DNA of 64,000 nucleotides. Source: Rhodoferax bucti (lineage in GTDB: Bacteria > Pseudomonadota > Gammaproteobacteria > Burkholderiales > Burkholderiaceae_C). The first letter of the stretch is position 1, and every line of letters starts with the position of its first letter. The translations under genes were made by a program, and so were the position numbers. The stretch lies in contig NZ_VAHD01000001.1 of NCBI RefSeq assembly GCF_005876985.1, forward strand, positions 930,001 to 994,000, read 5' to 3'. Of this stretch, positions 1 through 8,831 are shown piece by piece. Under the pieces are notes generated by a model. That model was not told where the DNA came from, did not search any database, and saw only the letters and a list, made by a program, of their open reading frames with translations.

Positions 1-2
1 GG

Positions 3-956
3 CTGATGGGCGGCACCCTGCAGCTGCACAGCACCCCCGGCGAAGGCAGCAACTTTTTCTTCACCATTCCGCTGCAGCTGGCGCCGCCGGTTGAACTGGT
101 CAGCCCCCGCCACCCCTTGCTGGCGCAGCGTGCGCTGGTGGTGGACGACAACCTCGTTGCCCGCACCCTGTTGGCGACCATGGCCCGCTCCCTGGGCTGG
201 GAGGTGGATGTGGCCGACAGCGGCCCCGAGGCCCTGCGCCAGGTGCAGGCCCGGCGCGAGGCCGGAGCGCCGTACCAGGTGATCTTCATGGACTGGCGCA
301 TGCCCGAGTGGGACGGCTGGGAAACCACCCGCCGCATCCGGGAAGCCACGCAAGTCAATGGCCCGCTCATCCTGATGGTGAGTGCCAATGGCCGCGCCAT
401 GATGGCCGAGCGCACCGCCGATGAGCAGGCGCTGCTCAATGGCTTTCTCGTCAAGCCCGTCACGGCGTCCATGTTGCTGGACGCGGTGATGGATGCCCAG
501 GCCGCCAGCGCCACGGCCGCCACAGGCGCCAACCCGGCGGCCCCGCAAACCCTGGCCAAGCCGCAGCGCCTGCAAGGCATGAAGCTGCTGGTGGTGGAGG
601 ACAACAAAATCAACCAGCTGGTGGCCAAAGGCCTGCTTAAACAAGAGGGTGCCGACATCACCCTGGCAGACAACGGCCGCATCGCCGTGGACTTGCTCAC
701 CGCCCAGCCGGAAGCCTTTGATGCGGTGCTGATGGATGTGCAAATGCCGGTGATGGATGGTTATGAGGCCACCCGCACTCTGCGCGCTTTGCCCGGCTTT
801 GCTGAGCTGCCGGTGATCGCCATGACGGCGAACGCCATGGCCTCAGACCGCGAAGCCTGTTTGGCCGCCGGCATGAACGACCACGTGGGCAAGCCCTTTG
901 AGATCGACCATTTGGTGGCCACCCTGCGGCATTTCACAGGGCGGCCGGCGCTTTAA
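3..956 (+). CDS. Hybrid sensor histidine kinase, C-terminal part (two receiver domains)
   Basis: The reading frame is open at the left edge, so the protein starts outside the window. The first ~25 residues (MGGTLQLHSTPGEGSNFFF) are the last glycine box of a GHKL histidine-kinase ATPase domain. Two receiver domains follow. The first has the acidic pair in VVDDN, the phospho-acceptor Asp in FMDWRMP and the Lys in LVKPV; the second has VVEDN, LMDVQMP and GKPF. The protein is therefore a hybrid kinase that passes phosphate through tandem receivers, and no Hpt domain follows within the frame. The input domain and signal are not visible. The gene ends just before a fragment of uup-like sequence on the other strand. 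The family call is secure; the pathway is unknown. Confidence 0.9.
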   Translation: MMGGTLQLHSTPGEGSNFFFTIPLQLAPPVELVSPRHPLLAQRALVVDDNLVARTLLATMARSLGWEVDVADSGPEALRQVQARREAGAPYQVIFMDWRMPEWDGWETTRRIREATQVNGPLILMVSANGRAMMAERTADEQALLNGFLVKPVTASMLLDAVMDAQAASATAATGANPAAPQTLAKPQRLQGMKLLVVEDNKINQLVAKGLLKQEGADITLADNGRIAVDLLTAQPEAFDAVLMDVQMPVMDGYEATRTLRALPGFAELPVIAMTANAMASDREACLAAGMNDHVGKPFEIDHLVATLRHFTGRPAL

Positions 957-1024
957 GCGGGTTTGCCGAGTTCTTCCCAGCGCTCCAGCTCGGCCATCAA
1001 CGCTTCGTCGGTCTCGGCGTTGTA
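953..1024 (-). pseudogene. Duplicated 3' tail of the ABC-F gene uup
   Basis: Read on the minus strand this stretch ends in DEALMAELERWEELGKPA and a stop codon. That closely matches the last residues of the intact uup at 2490 (DEALLAALERWEELGKPA). About 24 codons are similar, with substitutions, and the similarity stops at the Asn before them. The remnant has no ATPase sequence and lies immediately past the stop of the sensor kinase. It and the true uup end flank the first PEP-CTERM gene pair in the same orientation. I interpret it as a relic of the event that brought that pair in. Confidence 0.75.
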
Positions 1025-1037
1025 AACATAGGGTATG

Positions 1038-1060
1038 TGGGCTAAACGGACTATTGTTGC
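1038..1060 (+). promoter_or_regulatory. Shared upstream motif of PEP-CTERM units, copy 1
   Basis: This 23-nt block ends in GGACTATTGTTGC and lies 55 nt before the chosen start codon at 1116. It aligns without gaps to blocks at 7672 and 8832 that precede the two other PEP-CTERM units. Its last ten bases, CTATTGTTGC, are identical to copy 2, and the 5' half is the most diverged of the three. It could be a promoter core or an operator. Confidence 0.55.
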
Positions 1061-1115
1061 CGTCGGTCGCAAGCAAGAAAATTGCGCTATCCGAAATTTT
1101 CCGATAGGGATGAAG

Positions 1116-1706
1116 ATGAAAAAATTGATGGCTACTTTGGCGTTATCTAGCTTGACTTCAATTGCTAGTGCCGCTCCGGTAACGTTTGAAAGCGGGCTAG
1201 TCAGCGGACAAGTGTTCACTGCCTTTGGTGGTTTGAATTGGAGCGGCTTTGCTGCGCTGAACACAGCAAGCTTGCCATCTTCCGGCTTGAAGTTGGCGGC
1301 AACTTCCGGTAGCTTTGTTGCCTTTAACAAAGGCGCTGGTGTGGCCACCATTTCGAGCGCAACTCCTTTTTCATTGGTTGGGGCAGATCTCACCGCAGGA
1401 TGGCGTGATGGCCTGTCTGTCACCGTAGTTGGCAAGCTGGGCGGGAGCACCGTCAGCTCGACGACTTACACCTTGAGTGCAACATCCCCGACCCACATCG
1501 CTTTCGGATTGGGCAATGTGGACTCGGTGAGCTTCACTTCTTTCGGTGGAACACCTCACCTGGGTTACAACGGAACTCAAGCCACTTTCGCTTTGGACAC
1601 ACTCACAATTGCCGCTGCAGTTCCTGAGCCGGAAACTTACGCCATGCTGTTGGCGGGGCTAGGGCTGATGGGAGCTGTTGCCCGTCGTCGCAACAAGCGC
1701 GCTTGA
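1116..1706 (+). CDS. PEP-CTERM sorting domain protein
   Basis: This is a 196-residue exported protein. It has an N-terminal signal peptide (MKKLMATLALSSLTSIASA), a Ser/Thr/Gly-rich body of about 150 residues and a C-terminal sorting signal with VPEPETYAMLLAGLG, a short membrane helix and an RRR cluster. Such proteins are recognised by an exosortase and usually end up in the extracellular matrix; no exosortase is in this window. I chose the ATG at 1116 because AGGGA lies six nucleotides upstream; an ATG at 1110 is also in frame. The next PEP-CTERM gene follows after 25 nt, so the two are likely co-transcribed. Base composition is visibly more AT-rich than the flanking genes. The body matches no domain I recognise. 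Confidence 0.85.
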   Translation: MKKLMATLALSSLTSIASAAPVTFESGLVSGQVFTAFGGLNWSGFAALNTASLPSSGLKLAATSGSFVAFNKGAGVATISSATPFSLVGADLTAGWRDGLSVTVVGKLGGSTVSSTTYTLSATSPTHIAFGLGNVDSVSFTSFGGTPHLGYNGTQATFALDTLTIAAAVPEPETYAMLLAGLGLMGAVARRRNKRA

Positions 1707-1731
1707 GTTTCAAAGAATCCGGAGAAATCAC

Positions 1732-2385
1732 ATGTTTAAAAAAATTGCACTCGCTGCTGCATTGACAGTAGCTTTTACAGCCCAAGCCGCAACCACCATT
1801 GAAACTTTTTCTGCTTGGAACGGGAATAATTTTGTCTGGGAATGGGGGAATCCGGATACCGCTACTTACGGTCAAACTTTCACCACTGGTGCTACTGACA
1901 CGGTTTTGAAGTCTTTCACCTTTGCAATGACCGACTTGGATCAGGATTTCAAAGCCTACGTCGGGGCATGGGATGGCAGCAAAGCCAGTAGCATTCTGTG
2001 GACTAGCCCCGTGCTGAATTTTAGCTACGGCTATGACGGTTTTGAAAAAATCGCAGTTAGCACCCCAAGCCTGCAACTCTCTGCCAACACACAGTACGTT
2101 GCATTTTTTAGTACCTCTGGTCTGCAAACGGCATCAAGGGGCACCAACAAATGGGGACTTGTAAATTCAAATGAATATGCAGGTGGGGAGTTCGTTTATT
2201 TCAACAATGAAAACGATCCCTCCAAGCTGACGAGTGCAAACTGGGATGGCCTCAATTGGGGTGGTGACTTGGCATTTCGAATGGAGTTGACAACCCCTGT
2301 GCCAGAACCAGAAACCTATGCCATGTTGCTGGCGGGTCTGGGCTTGATGGGGGCAGTGGCCCGCCGCCGTCGCAAACAGGCGTAA
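1732..2385 (+). CDS. PEP-CTERM sorting domain protein
   Basis: A 217-residue exported protein starts at an ATG preceded by GGAGA. It has a signal peptide (MFKKIALAAALTVAFTAQA), an aromatic-rich body (several Trp, Tyr and Phe, suggesting a beta-sandwich), and the tail VPEPETYAMLLAGLGLMGAV followed by ARRRRKQA. It is the second gene of a two-gene unit with the PEP-CTERM gene at 1116 and ends before a strong hairpin terminator. The C-terminal tail is nearly identical to that of its neighbour while the bodies differ, which is usual for families sharing one sorting machine. The codon use is AT-rich relative to the uup gene next door. The function of the body is unknown. Confidence 0.87.
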   Translation: MFKKIALAAALTVAFTAQAATTIETFSAWNGNNFVWEWGNPDTATYGQTFTTGATDTVLKSFTFAMTDLDQDFKAYVGAWDGSKASSILWTSPVLNFSYGYDGFEKIAVSTPSLQLSANTQYVAFFSTSGLQTASRGTNKWGLVNSNEYAGGEFVYFNNENDPSKLTSANWDGLNWGGDLAFRMELTTPVPEPETYAMLLAGLGLMGAVARRRRKQA

Positions 2386-2413
2386 TTCCCGGTGCTGTAA
2401 AGCACGGAAGCAC

Positions 2414-2446
2414 AAAAAAAGGGCTTGCAGTAGCAAGCCCTTTTCC
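2414..2446. terminator. Bidirectional intrinsic terminator
   Basis: A perfect 8-bp stem, GGGCTTGC with GCAAGCCC, encloses the loop AGTA. It is flanked by seven A on the left and four T on the right. It lies between the convergent ends of the PEP-CTERM pair and uup and can serve both strands. Confidence 0.85.
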
Positions 2447-2489
2447 ATTTGTAGAGTGCTGGCAACTTCAGTTGCCAAGAGCTGCAGGC

Positions 2490-4454
2490 TTAGGCCGGCT
2501 TGCCTAGTTCTTCCCAGCGCTCCAGCGCCGCCAACAACGCTTCGTCAATCTCTGCATTGCGCGCGCTCAAGGCGAGTGCGCGGGCGTTGTCTTTGGCGAA
2601 CAGGCTGCCGTCGGCCAGCGCAGCGGCAATGTCTTTTTGCTCGGCTTCCAGGGCCGCGATGGCGGCAGGCAGACCATCGAGCTCGCGCTGCTCCTTGAAG
2701 CTCAGCTTGCGGGCCTTGGCTGGTGCCGGGGCTGCAGGCGCAGTGGCGCTGACCTTGGCTACAGCCTGCTCCTGTTTTTGTAGCTGCTCGCGCTCGTAGT
2801 TAAAGGGCTTGGCCTGAGTTTTGCCTTGGGCGGCGGCAATGTCGTTAGCGCGCTTGGTCTGGATCAGCCAGTCGCTCACACCGCCTTCGTACTCGCGCCA
2901 CTTGGCATCGCCCTCAAATGCGATGGTACTGGTGACGACGTTGTCCAGAAAGGTCCGGTCGTGGCTGACAAGGAACACGGTGCCGTCGTAGCTTTGCAGC
3001 AGATCTTCCAGCAGCTCCAGGGTGTCGATGTCCAGGTCGTTGGTGGGTTCGTCCAGCACCAGCACGTTGGCCGGGCGGGCAAATAGGCGGGCCAGCAGCA
3101 AGCGGTTGCGCTCGCCACCCGACAAGGACCGCACTGGTGAGGTGGCGCGGGCCGGTGAGAACAAAAAGTCGCCCAGGTAGCTCTTGACGTGCTTGCGCTG
3201 GTTACCGATCTCGATCCACTCCGAGCCGGGGCTGATGAAGTCTTCCAGCGTCGCGTCCAGATCCAGCGCGTTGCGCATCTGGTCGAAGTAGGCCACCGTG
3301 ACGTTGGCACCCAGGCGCACCGTGCCCCAAGGGCTGTGGCCGGGTTCGGGCTTGGGCGCATTGGCCGGTGCCGGGTCGGGTTGGTGTTCGCCCAAAATCA
3401 GCTTGAGCAAGGTGGTCTTGCCCGCGCCGTTCGGGCCGAGCAGGCCGATCTTGTCGCCGCGCAGAATGGTGGCGGTGAAGTCTTTGACGATCATGCGGTC
3501 GCCGAAGGTCTTGCTCACATGCACCATCTCGGACACCAGCTTGCCGCTCTTGTCGCCGCTGTTGACGTCCATGTTCACGCTGCCCATCACCTCGCGGCGG
3601 GCTTCGCGGTTGGCGCGCAGCTCTTGCAGGCGGTTGATGCGGGCGGTGGCACGGGTGCGGCGCGCCTCCACGCCCTTGCGGATCCACACCTCCTCTTGAG
3701 CCAGCAGCTTGTCGGCCTTGGCGTTGATGACCGCCTCTTGCGCTAGCTGCTCTTCCTTTTGGGTCAGGTAGGCGGCGAAGTTGCCGGGGTAACTCATCAG
3801 CTTGCCGCGGTCCAGCTCCACGATGCGGGTGGCCACGTTGTCCAGGAAAGAGCGGTCGTGGGTGATGGTGATGATGGAGCCCTTGAACTCCTTGAGCAGG
3901 CCTTCCAGCCATTCAATCGAGTCCAAGTCCAGGTGGTTGGTGGGTTCGTCGAGCAGCAGCACATCGGGTTGGGCGACCAGCGCCTGGGCCAGGGCCACGC
4001 GCTTTTTGGTACCGCCGGAGAGCGCGCTCACGATGGCCTCGGGGTTCAGGTGCAGGCGCTGCAGGGTCTCGTTGACACGTTGTTCCCAGTTCCAGCCGTC
4101 CAGCGTTTCGATTTCGCTTTGCATGGCGTCCAGATCGCCTTCACCTGCGCAATATTGCTCAATTAAGCCGATAACGCGCTCCAAACCTGCGCGAACAGCT
4201 ATAAAAACCGTAGCGTCAGCGTCGAGCTGCGGCTCTTGCGCCACATAGGAAATGCGGGTGCCGGTTTGGACTTGCAGGGTGCCGTCGTCGGGCCGCTCCA
4301 TGCCGCCCAGGATTTTGAGCATGGACGATTTGCCGGCGCCGTTGCGGCCGATCAGGCCCACGCGCTCTTGGGTTTCGAGGGAAAAATCAGCGTGGTCGAG
4401 GAGTGGAACGTGTCCAAAAGCCAGCTGGGCGTCAAGAAGAGTAATAAGTGCCAT
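2490..4454 (-). CDS. uup: ABC-F family ATPase Uup
   Basis: This 654-residue soluble protein has two ATP-binding cassettes and no membrane segments. Cassette 1 has Walker A GRNGAGKSS (about residue 36) and signature LSGGTKKRVALAQ. Cassette 2 has GPNGAGKTT and LSGGERNRLLLAR. The Lys/Glu/Ala-rich C-terminal ~100 residues form the coiled-coil domain typical of Uup, which binds branched DNA or ribosomes in E. coli. Length fits the family (about 635). A segment of cassette 1 (encoding DATVFIAVRAGLER, positions 4171-4217) uses unusually AT-rich codons and coincides with a copy of the 47-nt repeat, in antisense. The last 24 codons are partly duplicated at 953-1024. The gene convergently faces the PEP-CTERM pair. 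Confidence 0.92.
   Translation of the reverse strand: MALITLLDAQLAFGHVPLLDHADFSLETQERVGLIGRNGAGKSSMLKILGGMERPDDGTLQVQTGTRISYVAQEPQLDADATVFIAVRAGLERVIGLIEQYCAGEGDLDAMQSEIETLDGWNWEQRVNETLQRLHLNPEAIVSALSGGTKKRVALAQALVAQPDVLLLDEPTNHLDLDSIEWLEGLLKEFKGSIITITHDRSFLDNVATRIVELDRGKLMSYPGNFAAYLTQKEEQLAQEAVINAKADKLLAQEEVWIRKGVEARRTRATARINRLQELRANREARREVMGSVNMDVNSGDKSGKLVSEMVHVSKTFGDRMIVKDFTATILRGDKIGLLGPNGAGKTTLLKLILGEHQPDPAPANAPKPEPGHSPWGTVRLGANVTVAYFDQMRNALDLDATLEDFISPGSEWIEIGNQRKHVKSYLGDFLFSPARATSPVRSLSGGERNRLLLARLFARPANVLVLDEPTNDLDIDTLELLEDLLQSYDGTVFLVSHDRTFLDNVVTSTIAFEGDAKWREYEGGVSDWLIQTKRANDIAAAQGKTQAKPFNYEREQLQKQEQAVAKVSATAPAAPAPAKARKLSFKEQRELDGLPAAIAALEAEQKDIAAALADGSLFAKDNARALALSARNAEIDEALLAALERWEELGKPA
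4171..4217 (+). repeat. 47-nt palindromic repeat, copy inside uup (antisense)
   Basis: The sequence follows the repeat layout: a 5' block of the CTAGCGC type, TGCGCGAACAGCTAT at positions 18-32 and TAGC at positions 41-44. On the uup strand it is read as DATVFIAVRAGLER. Codon phase relative to the repeat is identical to that of the dadA copy. Confidence 0.6.
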
Positions 4455-4494
4455 GTGCCGCGATTATCCCCGCAGCGCTTTCAAGCCCTTATTT

Positions 4495-5670
4495 TCAGAC
4501 CACCCGGTTGCGCCCCCGCTGCTTGGCGAGGTAGAGCGCCTTGTCGGCGTCGGTGTAGAGGCTGTCGAAGTCCCGCTTGGCGGCGGCCGGGGCGCTGGCT
4601 ACCCCGAAACTGGCGGTCACGGGGATGTGGATGCCCTCCCACACCACGCGGGTGGCTTCCAACCGCTGGCGCAGCTTTTCGGCGATTTTGCGGCCGGCCT
4701 CTTCGGAGGTGTGGGGTAGCAGCACAATGAATTCTTCGCCGCCCAAGCGCCCCACCAGGTCGGTGCTGCGCACGGTTTGTGCCGCCAGGGTGGCGACCTG
4801 GCGCAGCACTGCATCGCCGGCGGGGTGGCCCCAGGTGTCGTTGACGCGTTTGAAATGGTCCAGATCCAGCAGCAGGATGGTGGTGGCACTGCCCTGGCGC
4901 TGGGCGCGCAGGAGCTCGCTACGGCTGAGCTCCACAAATGTGTTGCGGTTGAAGAGGCCGGTCAAGCCATCCTGCCGCGTCAGGCGCTCCAGCTCACGCT
5001 GCTTGTCCTGCAAGTCGCTGTGGGCTTTCTCCAGTTGCCGGCGTTGCATCGCAATCGTCACGTGTTTGCGCCACAGCAGCGCAGACAGCGCCCAGCCCAT
5101 GATGCAGGCGGTGATGCCGTTCATGCGGTTGGAGAGCAACACTTCGGGGTCGGCCTGCGTCCAGCCCAAGGCTACGTAATAGCCCAGATACGCTGCCACA
5201 TACAGGCATGTGGCCGGTAGCGGCCGGAGGTAGAGCGCCAGGCTGACGCCCAGGCTGGCCATCAAAAACGGGGTGATGCTGGGGGTGATCCACTGGTCCA
5301 CACACACGATAGCGATGGCAAAACCCAGAATCGTGGCGGCCGACACGAGCTCTAGCCAACGCCCGGACAGGCTGCGCTGCTGGTGGCGCAGGCGGTAGGC
5401 GCCCCAGGTGCACAACAGCAAGGCCAGGCCCATGCCGGTGTGGATGAGAAACAGGCCCAGCTTCCAGCGGGTGTGCGGGTCACCCGGCGCGGCTTGCAGC
5501 GTCAGTACCAGAAACACCAGGGCGTGCAAGGCGTTGATGCCGACCACCACCGGCCCCAGCCAGCGCATGCGGCGCAGGTTGGCGGCGGACGCTTCGTCTG
5601 CCACTTGGGTGTGCTCGATGCGCCACCGTTGCAGCAACAGACGCAGGTCGTGGAGGTAGGGGCTGTTCAT
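4495..5670 (-). CDS. Membrane diguanylate cyclase (GGDEF)
   Basis: This 391-residue protein makes the second messenger cyclic di-GMP. The first ~200 residues contain about six hydrophobic segments, for example VVVGINALHALVFLVLTLQA and GLFLIHTGMGLALLLCTW. A short coiled coil (QLEKAHSDLQDKQRELERL) leads into a C-terminal GGDEF domain. The active site reads GGEEF in LVGRLGGEEFIVLLPH. An RxxD inhibitory site (RSTD) lies five residues upstream, so product inhibition is expected. The gene is divergent from pirin, with a 74-bp gap. The sensory input of the membrane part is not recognisable. Cyclic di-GMP could act on the MSHA pilus encoded downstream, since MshE-type ATPases bind it, but that link is inference. 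Confidence 0.9.
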   Translation of the reverse strand: MNSPYLHDLRLLLQRWRIEHTQVADEASAANLRRMRWLGPVVVGINALHALVFLVLTLQAAPGDPHTRWKLGLFLIHTGMGLALLLCTWGAYRLRHQQRSLSGRWLELVSAATILGFAIAIVCVDQWITPSITPFLMASLGVSLALYLRPLPATCLYVAAYLGYYVALGWTQADPEVLLSNRMNGITACIMGWALSALLWRKHVTIAMQRRQLEKAHSDLQDKQRELERLTRQDGLTGLFNRNTFVELSRSELLRAQRQGSATTILLLDLDHFKRVNDTWGHPAGDAVLRQVATLAAQTVRSTDLVGRLGGEEFIVLLPHTSEEAGRKIAEKLRQRLEATRVVWEGIHIPVTASFGVASAPAAAKRDFDSLYTDADKALYLAKQRGRNRVV

Positions 5671-5744
5671 AAGGAGCGATGACTTTAGCAGAGCGGAATT
5701 GCTACCATGGGCCTGTTGCCACTATGGGTTTACCGAGGAGTTTC

Positions 5745-6611
5745 ATGAGCAGCCCCATCATTCCCCGCGCCCATGATCTGGGTGGTGGTTTCACCGTGCG
5801 CCGCGTGCTGCCCTCGGTGCAGCGCCAGGCCATCGGCCCGTTTGTGTTTTTTGACCATTTCGGCCCGGTGTCCGCCCGGCCCGGCGACAACCACGATGTG
5901 CGTCCGCACCCCCATATCGGGCTGGCCACGGTGACCTATCTGTTCGAGGGCGCCATGATGCACCGCGACTCCACGGGCGTGGTGCAGCGCATTGAGCCCG
6001 GCGCCATCAACTGGATGACGGCAGGGCGGGGCATCGTCCACTCCGAGCGCACACCGGAGGACTTGCGCGATGTCGAGCGCCGCAGCCATGGTTTCCAGCT
6101 GTGGTCGGCCCTGCCTGCCGAGCATGAGGAGGATGCCCCGGCTTTCGCCCATACCCCTGCCAGCGCCATTCCGGTGGTCGCACTGCCCAGCGCCACGGTG
6201 CGGGTGCTGGTGGGCAGTGCGTTCGGCGCGACGTCGCCCGTGGCGACCCTGTCGCCCACCCTGTACCTGGCGATAGAGCTGGAGGCCGGTGCGTCGCTGG
6301 CAGTGCCTGCGGCCGCGGTGGAGCGGGGTATTTACAGTGTGGACGCGGACGTGTCAGTAGAAGGCGCATCGCTGCCCGCTGGGCAGATGCTGGTGCTGGA
6401 CGAAGGGGCTGAGCCCGTGGTCCGTGCTACAGAGGCCACGCGTTTGATGGTGCTGGGTGGGGCGCCGCTGGGGCACCGCTTTATGGTGTGGAACTTTGTG
6501 TCTAGCCGCAAGGAACGCATTCTCCAGGCCCAGGACGAATGGGAGGCACAGCGCTTCCCCACTGTGCCGGGCGAGACCGAGTTCATCCCATTGCCGGCGC
6601 GGCGTCCCTGA
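5745..6611 (+). CDS. Pirin family protein
   Basis: This 288-residue bicupin protein has the pirin metal-binding residues visible in [16 protein letters not shown] and in GRGIVHSER (two His, then His and Glu). Related bacterial pirins act as quercetin 2,3-dioxygenases or as redox-sensing regulators; the substrate here cannot be told. The start at 5745 is chosen because GAGGAG precedes it and the family begins near [15 protein letters not shown]. An in-frame extension to 5679 lacks a ribosome site. The 3' end overlaps the convergent oxidoreductase gene by 29 bp. Confidence 0.88.
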   Translation: MSSPIIPRAHDLGGGFTVRRVLPSVQRQAIGPFVFFDHFGPVSARPGDNHDVRPHPHIGLATVTYLFEGAMMHRDSTGVVQRIEPGAINWMTAGRGIVHSERTPEDLRDVERRSHGFQLWSALPAEHEEDAPAFAHTPASAIPVVALPSATVRVLVGSAFGATSPVATLSPTLYLAIELEAGASLAVPAAAVERGIYSVDADVSVEGASLPAGQMLVLDEGAEPVVRATEATRLMVLGGAPLGHRFMVWNFVSSRKERILQAQDEWEAQRFPTVPGETEFIPLPARRP

Positions 6612-7632
6612 CTTTCGCACTGTCTTCGGCAGCCTGGCGCATGGCGTGCGCCGCAATGTCCAGGGAGCGCAGGCGCAAGGCGGGGTCGTAGATGTCGCAG
6701 ACCAGCATCAGCTCGTCGGCAAGGGTGGCGTCTGCCATTGCCAGCAGGCCTTGCTGCACGGTGTCCGGCCCGCCGATAACAGCTTCACCCAGAAAGTCTT
6801 GGATGGCGGCCCGTGCATCGGGTGGGCACTGTTGCAGGAACTGCGGCTTGGGCGGGGGCAGGGCCCCGCGTTGCCCGGTCAGGATGCCCAGCACCCGCTG
6901 GTAAATGCTGCTGGCGAGTAGCTCGGCCTCTTCGTCCGTTTCCGCCGCGACCAGCGGCACTCCCACCATCACATGTGGTTTGGCCAGTGAGGCTGACGGT
7001 TTGAACAGGCTGCGGTACATCGCAATCGCCTGGTGCAGATAGCGTGGTGCGAAGTGGGATGCGAACGCATAAGGCAGCCCCAAGTGGCCGGCCAGTTGGG
7101 CCGAATACAGGCTGGAGCCCAGCAGCCAGATGGGCACTTGCGTGCCCGCGCCAGGCATGGCGACCAACCTTTGCCCCGGTTGCAGGGGCGCCAGAAGCGC
7201 TTGCAGCTCGGCCACGTCGCGCGGGAAATCGTCTTCGTGTTCGACCTTGTTGCGGCGCAGGGCGCGCATGGTGGCCTGGTCGGTGCCGGGGGCGCGGCCC
7301 AGGCCGAGGTCGATGCGGCCCGGGTACAACTCGGCCAAGGTGCCAAACGCTTCGGCCACGACCAGCGGCGCATGGTTGGGCAGCATGATGCCGCCTGACC
7401 CGACCCGGATGCGCTCGGTGCCGCCTGCAATATGGCCCACCAGTACAGCGGTGGCAGAACTGGCGATGCCCGGCATGTTGTGGTGCTCTGCCAGCCAGTA
7501 GCGCTCGAAACCCAGCGCCTCCACATGCTGCGCAGTGCGCAAAGCGATTTGCAAGGCCTGCCCCACCGTGCCGCCTTCGCGGACGGCAACCAGATCAAGC
7601 ATGGAAAGGCGGGGGAGGTGGTGTGAGGACAT
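6583..7632 (-). CDS. LLM class flavin-dependent oxidoreductase (luciferase-like)
   Basis: This 349-residue TIM-barrel protein belongs to the bacterial luciferase-like monooxygenase family. Family features are [18 protein letters not shown] at the N-terminus, [36 protein letters not shown] and [12 protein letters not shown]. These enzymes use FMNH2 (or F420 in other phyla) and oxygen on small organic substrates. The group resembles the uncharacterised MsnO8/YhbW type. It is transcribed away from the PEP-CTERM unit at 7748 and converges on pirin. The substrate is unknown. Confidence 0.88.
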   Translation of the reverse strand: MSSHHLPRLSMLDLVAVREGGTVGQALQIALRTAQHVEALGFERYWLAEHHNMPGIASSATAVLVGHIAGGTERIRVGSGGIMLPNHAPLVVAEAFGTLAELYPGRIDLGLGRAPGTDQATMRALRRNKVEHEDDFPRDVAELQALLAPLQPGQRLVAMPGAGTQVPIWLLGSSLYSAQLAGHLGLPYAFASHFAPRYLHQAIAMYRSLFKPSASLAKPHVMVGVPLVAAETDEEAELLASSIYQRVLGILTGQRGALPPPKPQFLQQCPPDARAAIQDFLGEAVIGGPDTVQQGLLAMADATLADELMLVCDIYDPALRLRSLDIAAHAMRQAAEDSAKVRDAAPAMG

Positions 7633-7671
7633 GGTGAGATTGTCGCGAATGCGGCAAAACCATGCGGCGGG

Positions 7672-7694
7672 TAGTCCGATGGGGCTATTGTTGC
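7672..7694 (+). promoter_or_regulatory. Shared upstream motif of PEP-CTERM units, copy 2
   Basis: This 23-nt block begins TAGTCC and ends GGGCTATTGTTGC. It ends 53 nt before the GTG start at 7748. It matches the block at 8832 in 19 of 23 positions and the block at 1038 in 16 of 23. Confidence 0.6.
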
Positions 7695-7747
7695 GGTGCA
7701 GTAATTCAGTGAGACTACGCGTCAGTTATACATATAGGGGGTAACTC

Positions 7748-8245
7748 GTGATCCTAAATTTCCTTAAAAAAGCTGCTGCAACTGTAATGTTGATGGCATC
7801 CGCTGCCGTGTCCCATGCTGCGATCGTCAACATCGGACCGTTGAATTCGAGCTACGCCAATACGGTCGACTTCGTAGGCTCATTCGAAGATACCTATACC
7901 TTTACCTTGCCAAGCAGTTTTTCTGGCATCACTGGCTCCTACATCGGTGTTGATTACGTCGGAACTGGTCTAGCGACAAGCGTCATCTTTGGATTGGGTT
8001 CTTACAGTACGCCCACACAATCGCTGCCTCTGAATGGCGTGGTAGACGGCTTCGGTGTTGCCTCTTATTCGACAACGTTTGCCTTGGCCCCCGGCGCAAG
8101 CTACTGGTTTAAGTTGAGTGGCACCGGCGATATCGGCAGTTACACAGTCACTCTGGCGCCCGTGCCAGAGCCTGAAAGCTATGCTTTGTTATTGGCCGGT
8201 TTAGGCTTGATGGGTGTGATCGCTCGTCGTCGCCAATCTAAATAA
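7748..8245 (+). CDS. PEP-CTERM protein, FxDxF-like
   Basis: A 165-residue exported protein starts with GTG, supported by a GGGGG ribosome site about seven nucleotides upstream; no in-frame ATG precedes the signal peptide. The signal peptide ends near AAVSHA. The mature part contains FVGSFEDTYTFTLP, close to the F-x-D-x-F hallmark of one PEP-CTERM family. The tail is VPEPESYALLLAGLGLMGVI with ARRRQSK. It is followed after 12 nt by a similar gene, so the two form one unit. AT-rich codons differ from the flanking oxidoreductase. Expected location is the cell surface or extracellular matrix, after exosortase cleavage. The biochemical role is unknown. Confidence 0.85.
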   Translation: MILNFLKKAAATVMLMASAAVSHAAIVNIGPLNSSYANTVDFVGSFEDTYTFTLPSSFSGITGSYIGVDYVGTGLATSVIFGLGSYSTPTQSLPLNGVVDGFGVASYSTTFALAPGASYWFKLSGTGDIGSYTVTLAPVPEPESYALLLAGLGLMGVIARRRQSK

Positions 8246-8257
8246 TCGGGAGTAGTC

Positions 8258-8755
8258 ATGAAAAAATTTCTTCAATCGATCGGTATTGCAGCTATTGCAG
8301 CGACGGCGATGACTGCCCAGGCAGCAACAACTACTGCAACCTTTAGTGAAGCGAGTAGTGGTGCCTTTACCGAGTCGTTTTTGGTGACTCCCGATGCGGC
8401 AAATACCCTGGTGGTGCGGCTCAGCGGTATGGGGAGCCAGTTCTCTGCCTTGTCTTTCTCTTTGTGGGATGGCTCAGCATCGATCGCTAGCGTTTCAGCT
8501 TCTAAATTGAACGGAAATTACCTCGCGTTTTTTAGCGACTTGAATAGCACAACCGTCTCTTTGGTGGGCGGTAAGGCTTACACCCTTAAGGTGACTGGTG
8601 TTAGCACACCTGCCCCTAACTCACTGGGTACAGTCTCCGCTTTTAACGGTTCCGTGACACCCGTTCCAGAACCAGAGTCCTACGCCATGTTTTTGGCTGG
8701 TTTGGGCTTGATGGGTGCGATTGCTCGCCGCCGCTTCTCCAAGCGCGCTGCATAA
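8258..8755 (+). CDS. PEP-CTERM protein, FxDxF-like
   Basis: A 165-residue exported protein with signal peptide MKKFLQSIGIAAIAATAMTA, a mature region including GAFTESFLVTPD (resembling the FxDxF start of its neighbour) and the tail VPEPESYAMFLAGLGLMGAI with ARRRFSKRAA. GGGAG precedes the ATG. It lies 12 nt after the PEP-CTERM gene at 7748 and ends before a strong terminator. Equal length and similar organisation suggest that the two arose by tandem duplication followed by divergence. No catalytic motif is visible. Confidence 0.87.
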   Translation: MKKFLQSIGIAAIAATAMTAQAATTTATFSEASSGAFTESFLVTPDAANTLVVRLSGMGSQFSALSFSLWDGSASIASVSASKLNGNYLAFFSDLNSTTVSLVGGKAYTLKVTGVSTPAPNSLGTVSAFNGSVTPVPEPESYAMFLAGLGLMGAIARRRFSKRAA

Positions 8756-8774
8756 TTCGAATCTAACTTTCTTC

Positions 8775-8806
8775 AAAAAGGGCCTGCGTTTTCGCAGGCC
8801 CTTTTT
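8775..8806 (+). terminator. Intrinsic terminator of the PEP-CTERM pair
   Basis: A 9-bp perfect stem (GGGCCTGCG with CGCAGGCCC) has the loop TTTT. It is flanked by AAAAA and TTTTT. Confidence 0.9.
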
Positions 8807-8831
8807 GTTTGTGTAAGCGACAAGGGGCCCT

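Noticed and set aside
1038..1060. The PEP-CTERM upstream motif as a normal sigma-54 promoter
   Set aside because: Copies 1 and 3 have GG and GC nine bases apart, not ten, and lack TGGCAC. I keep it as an unnamed motif.
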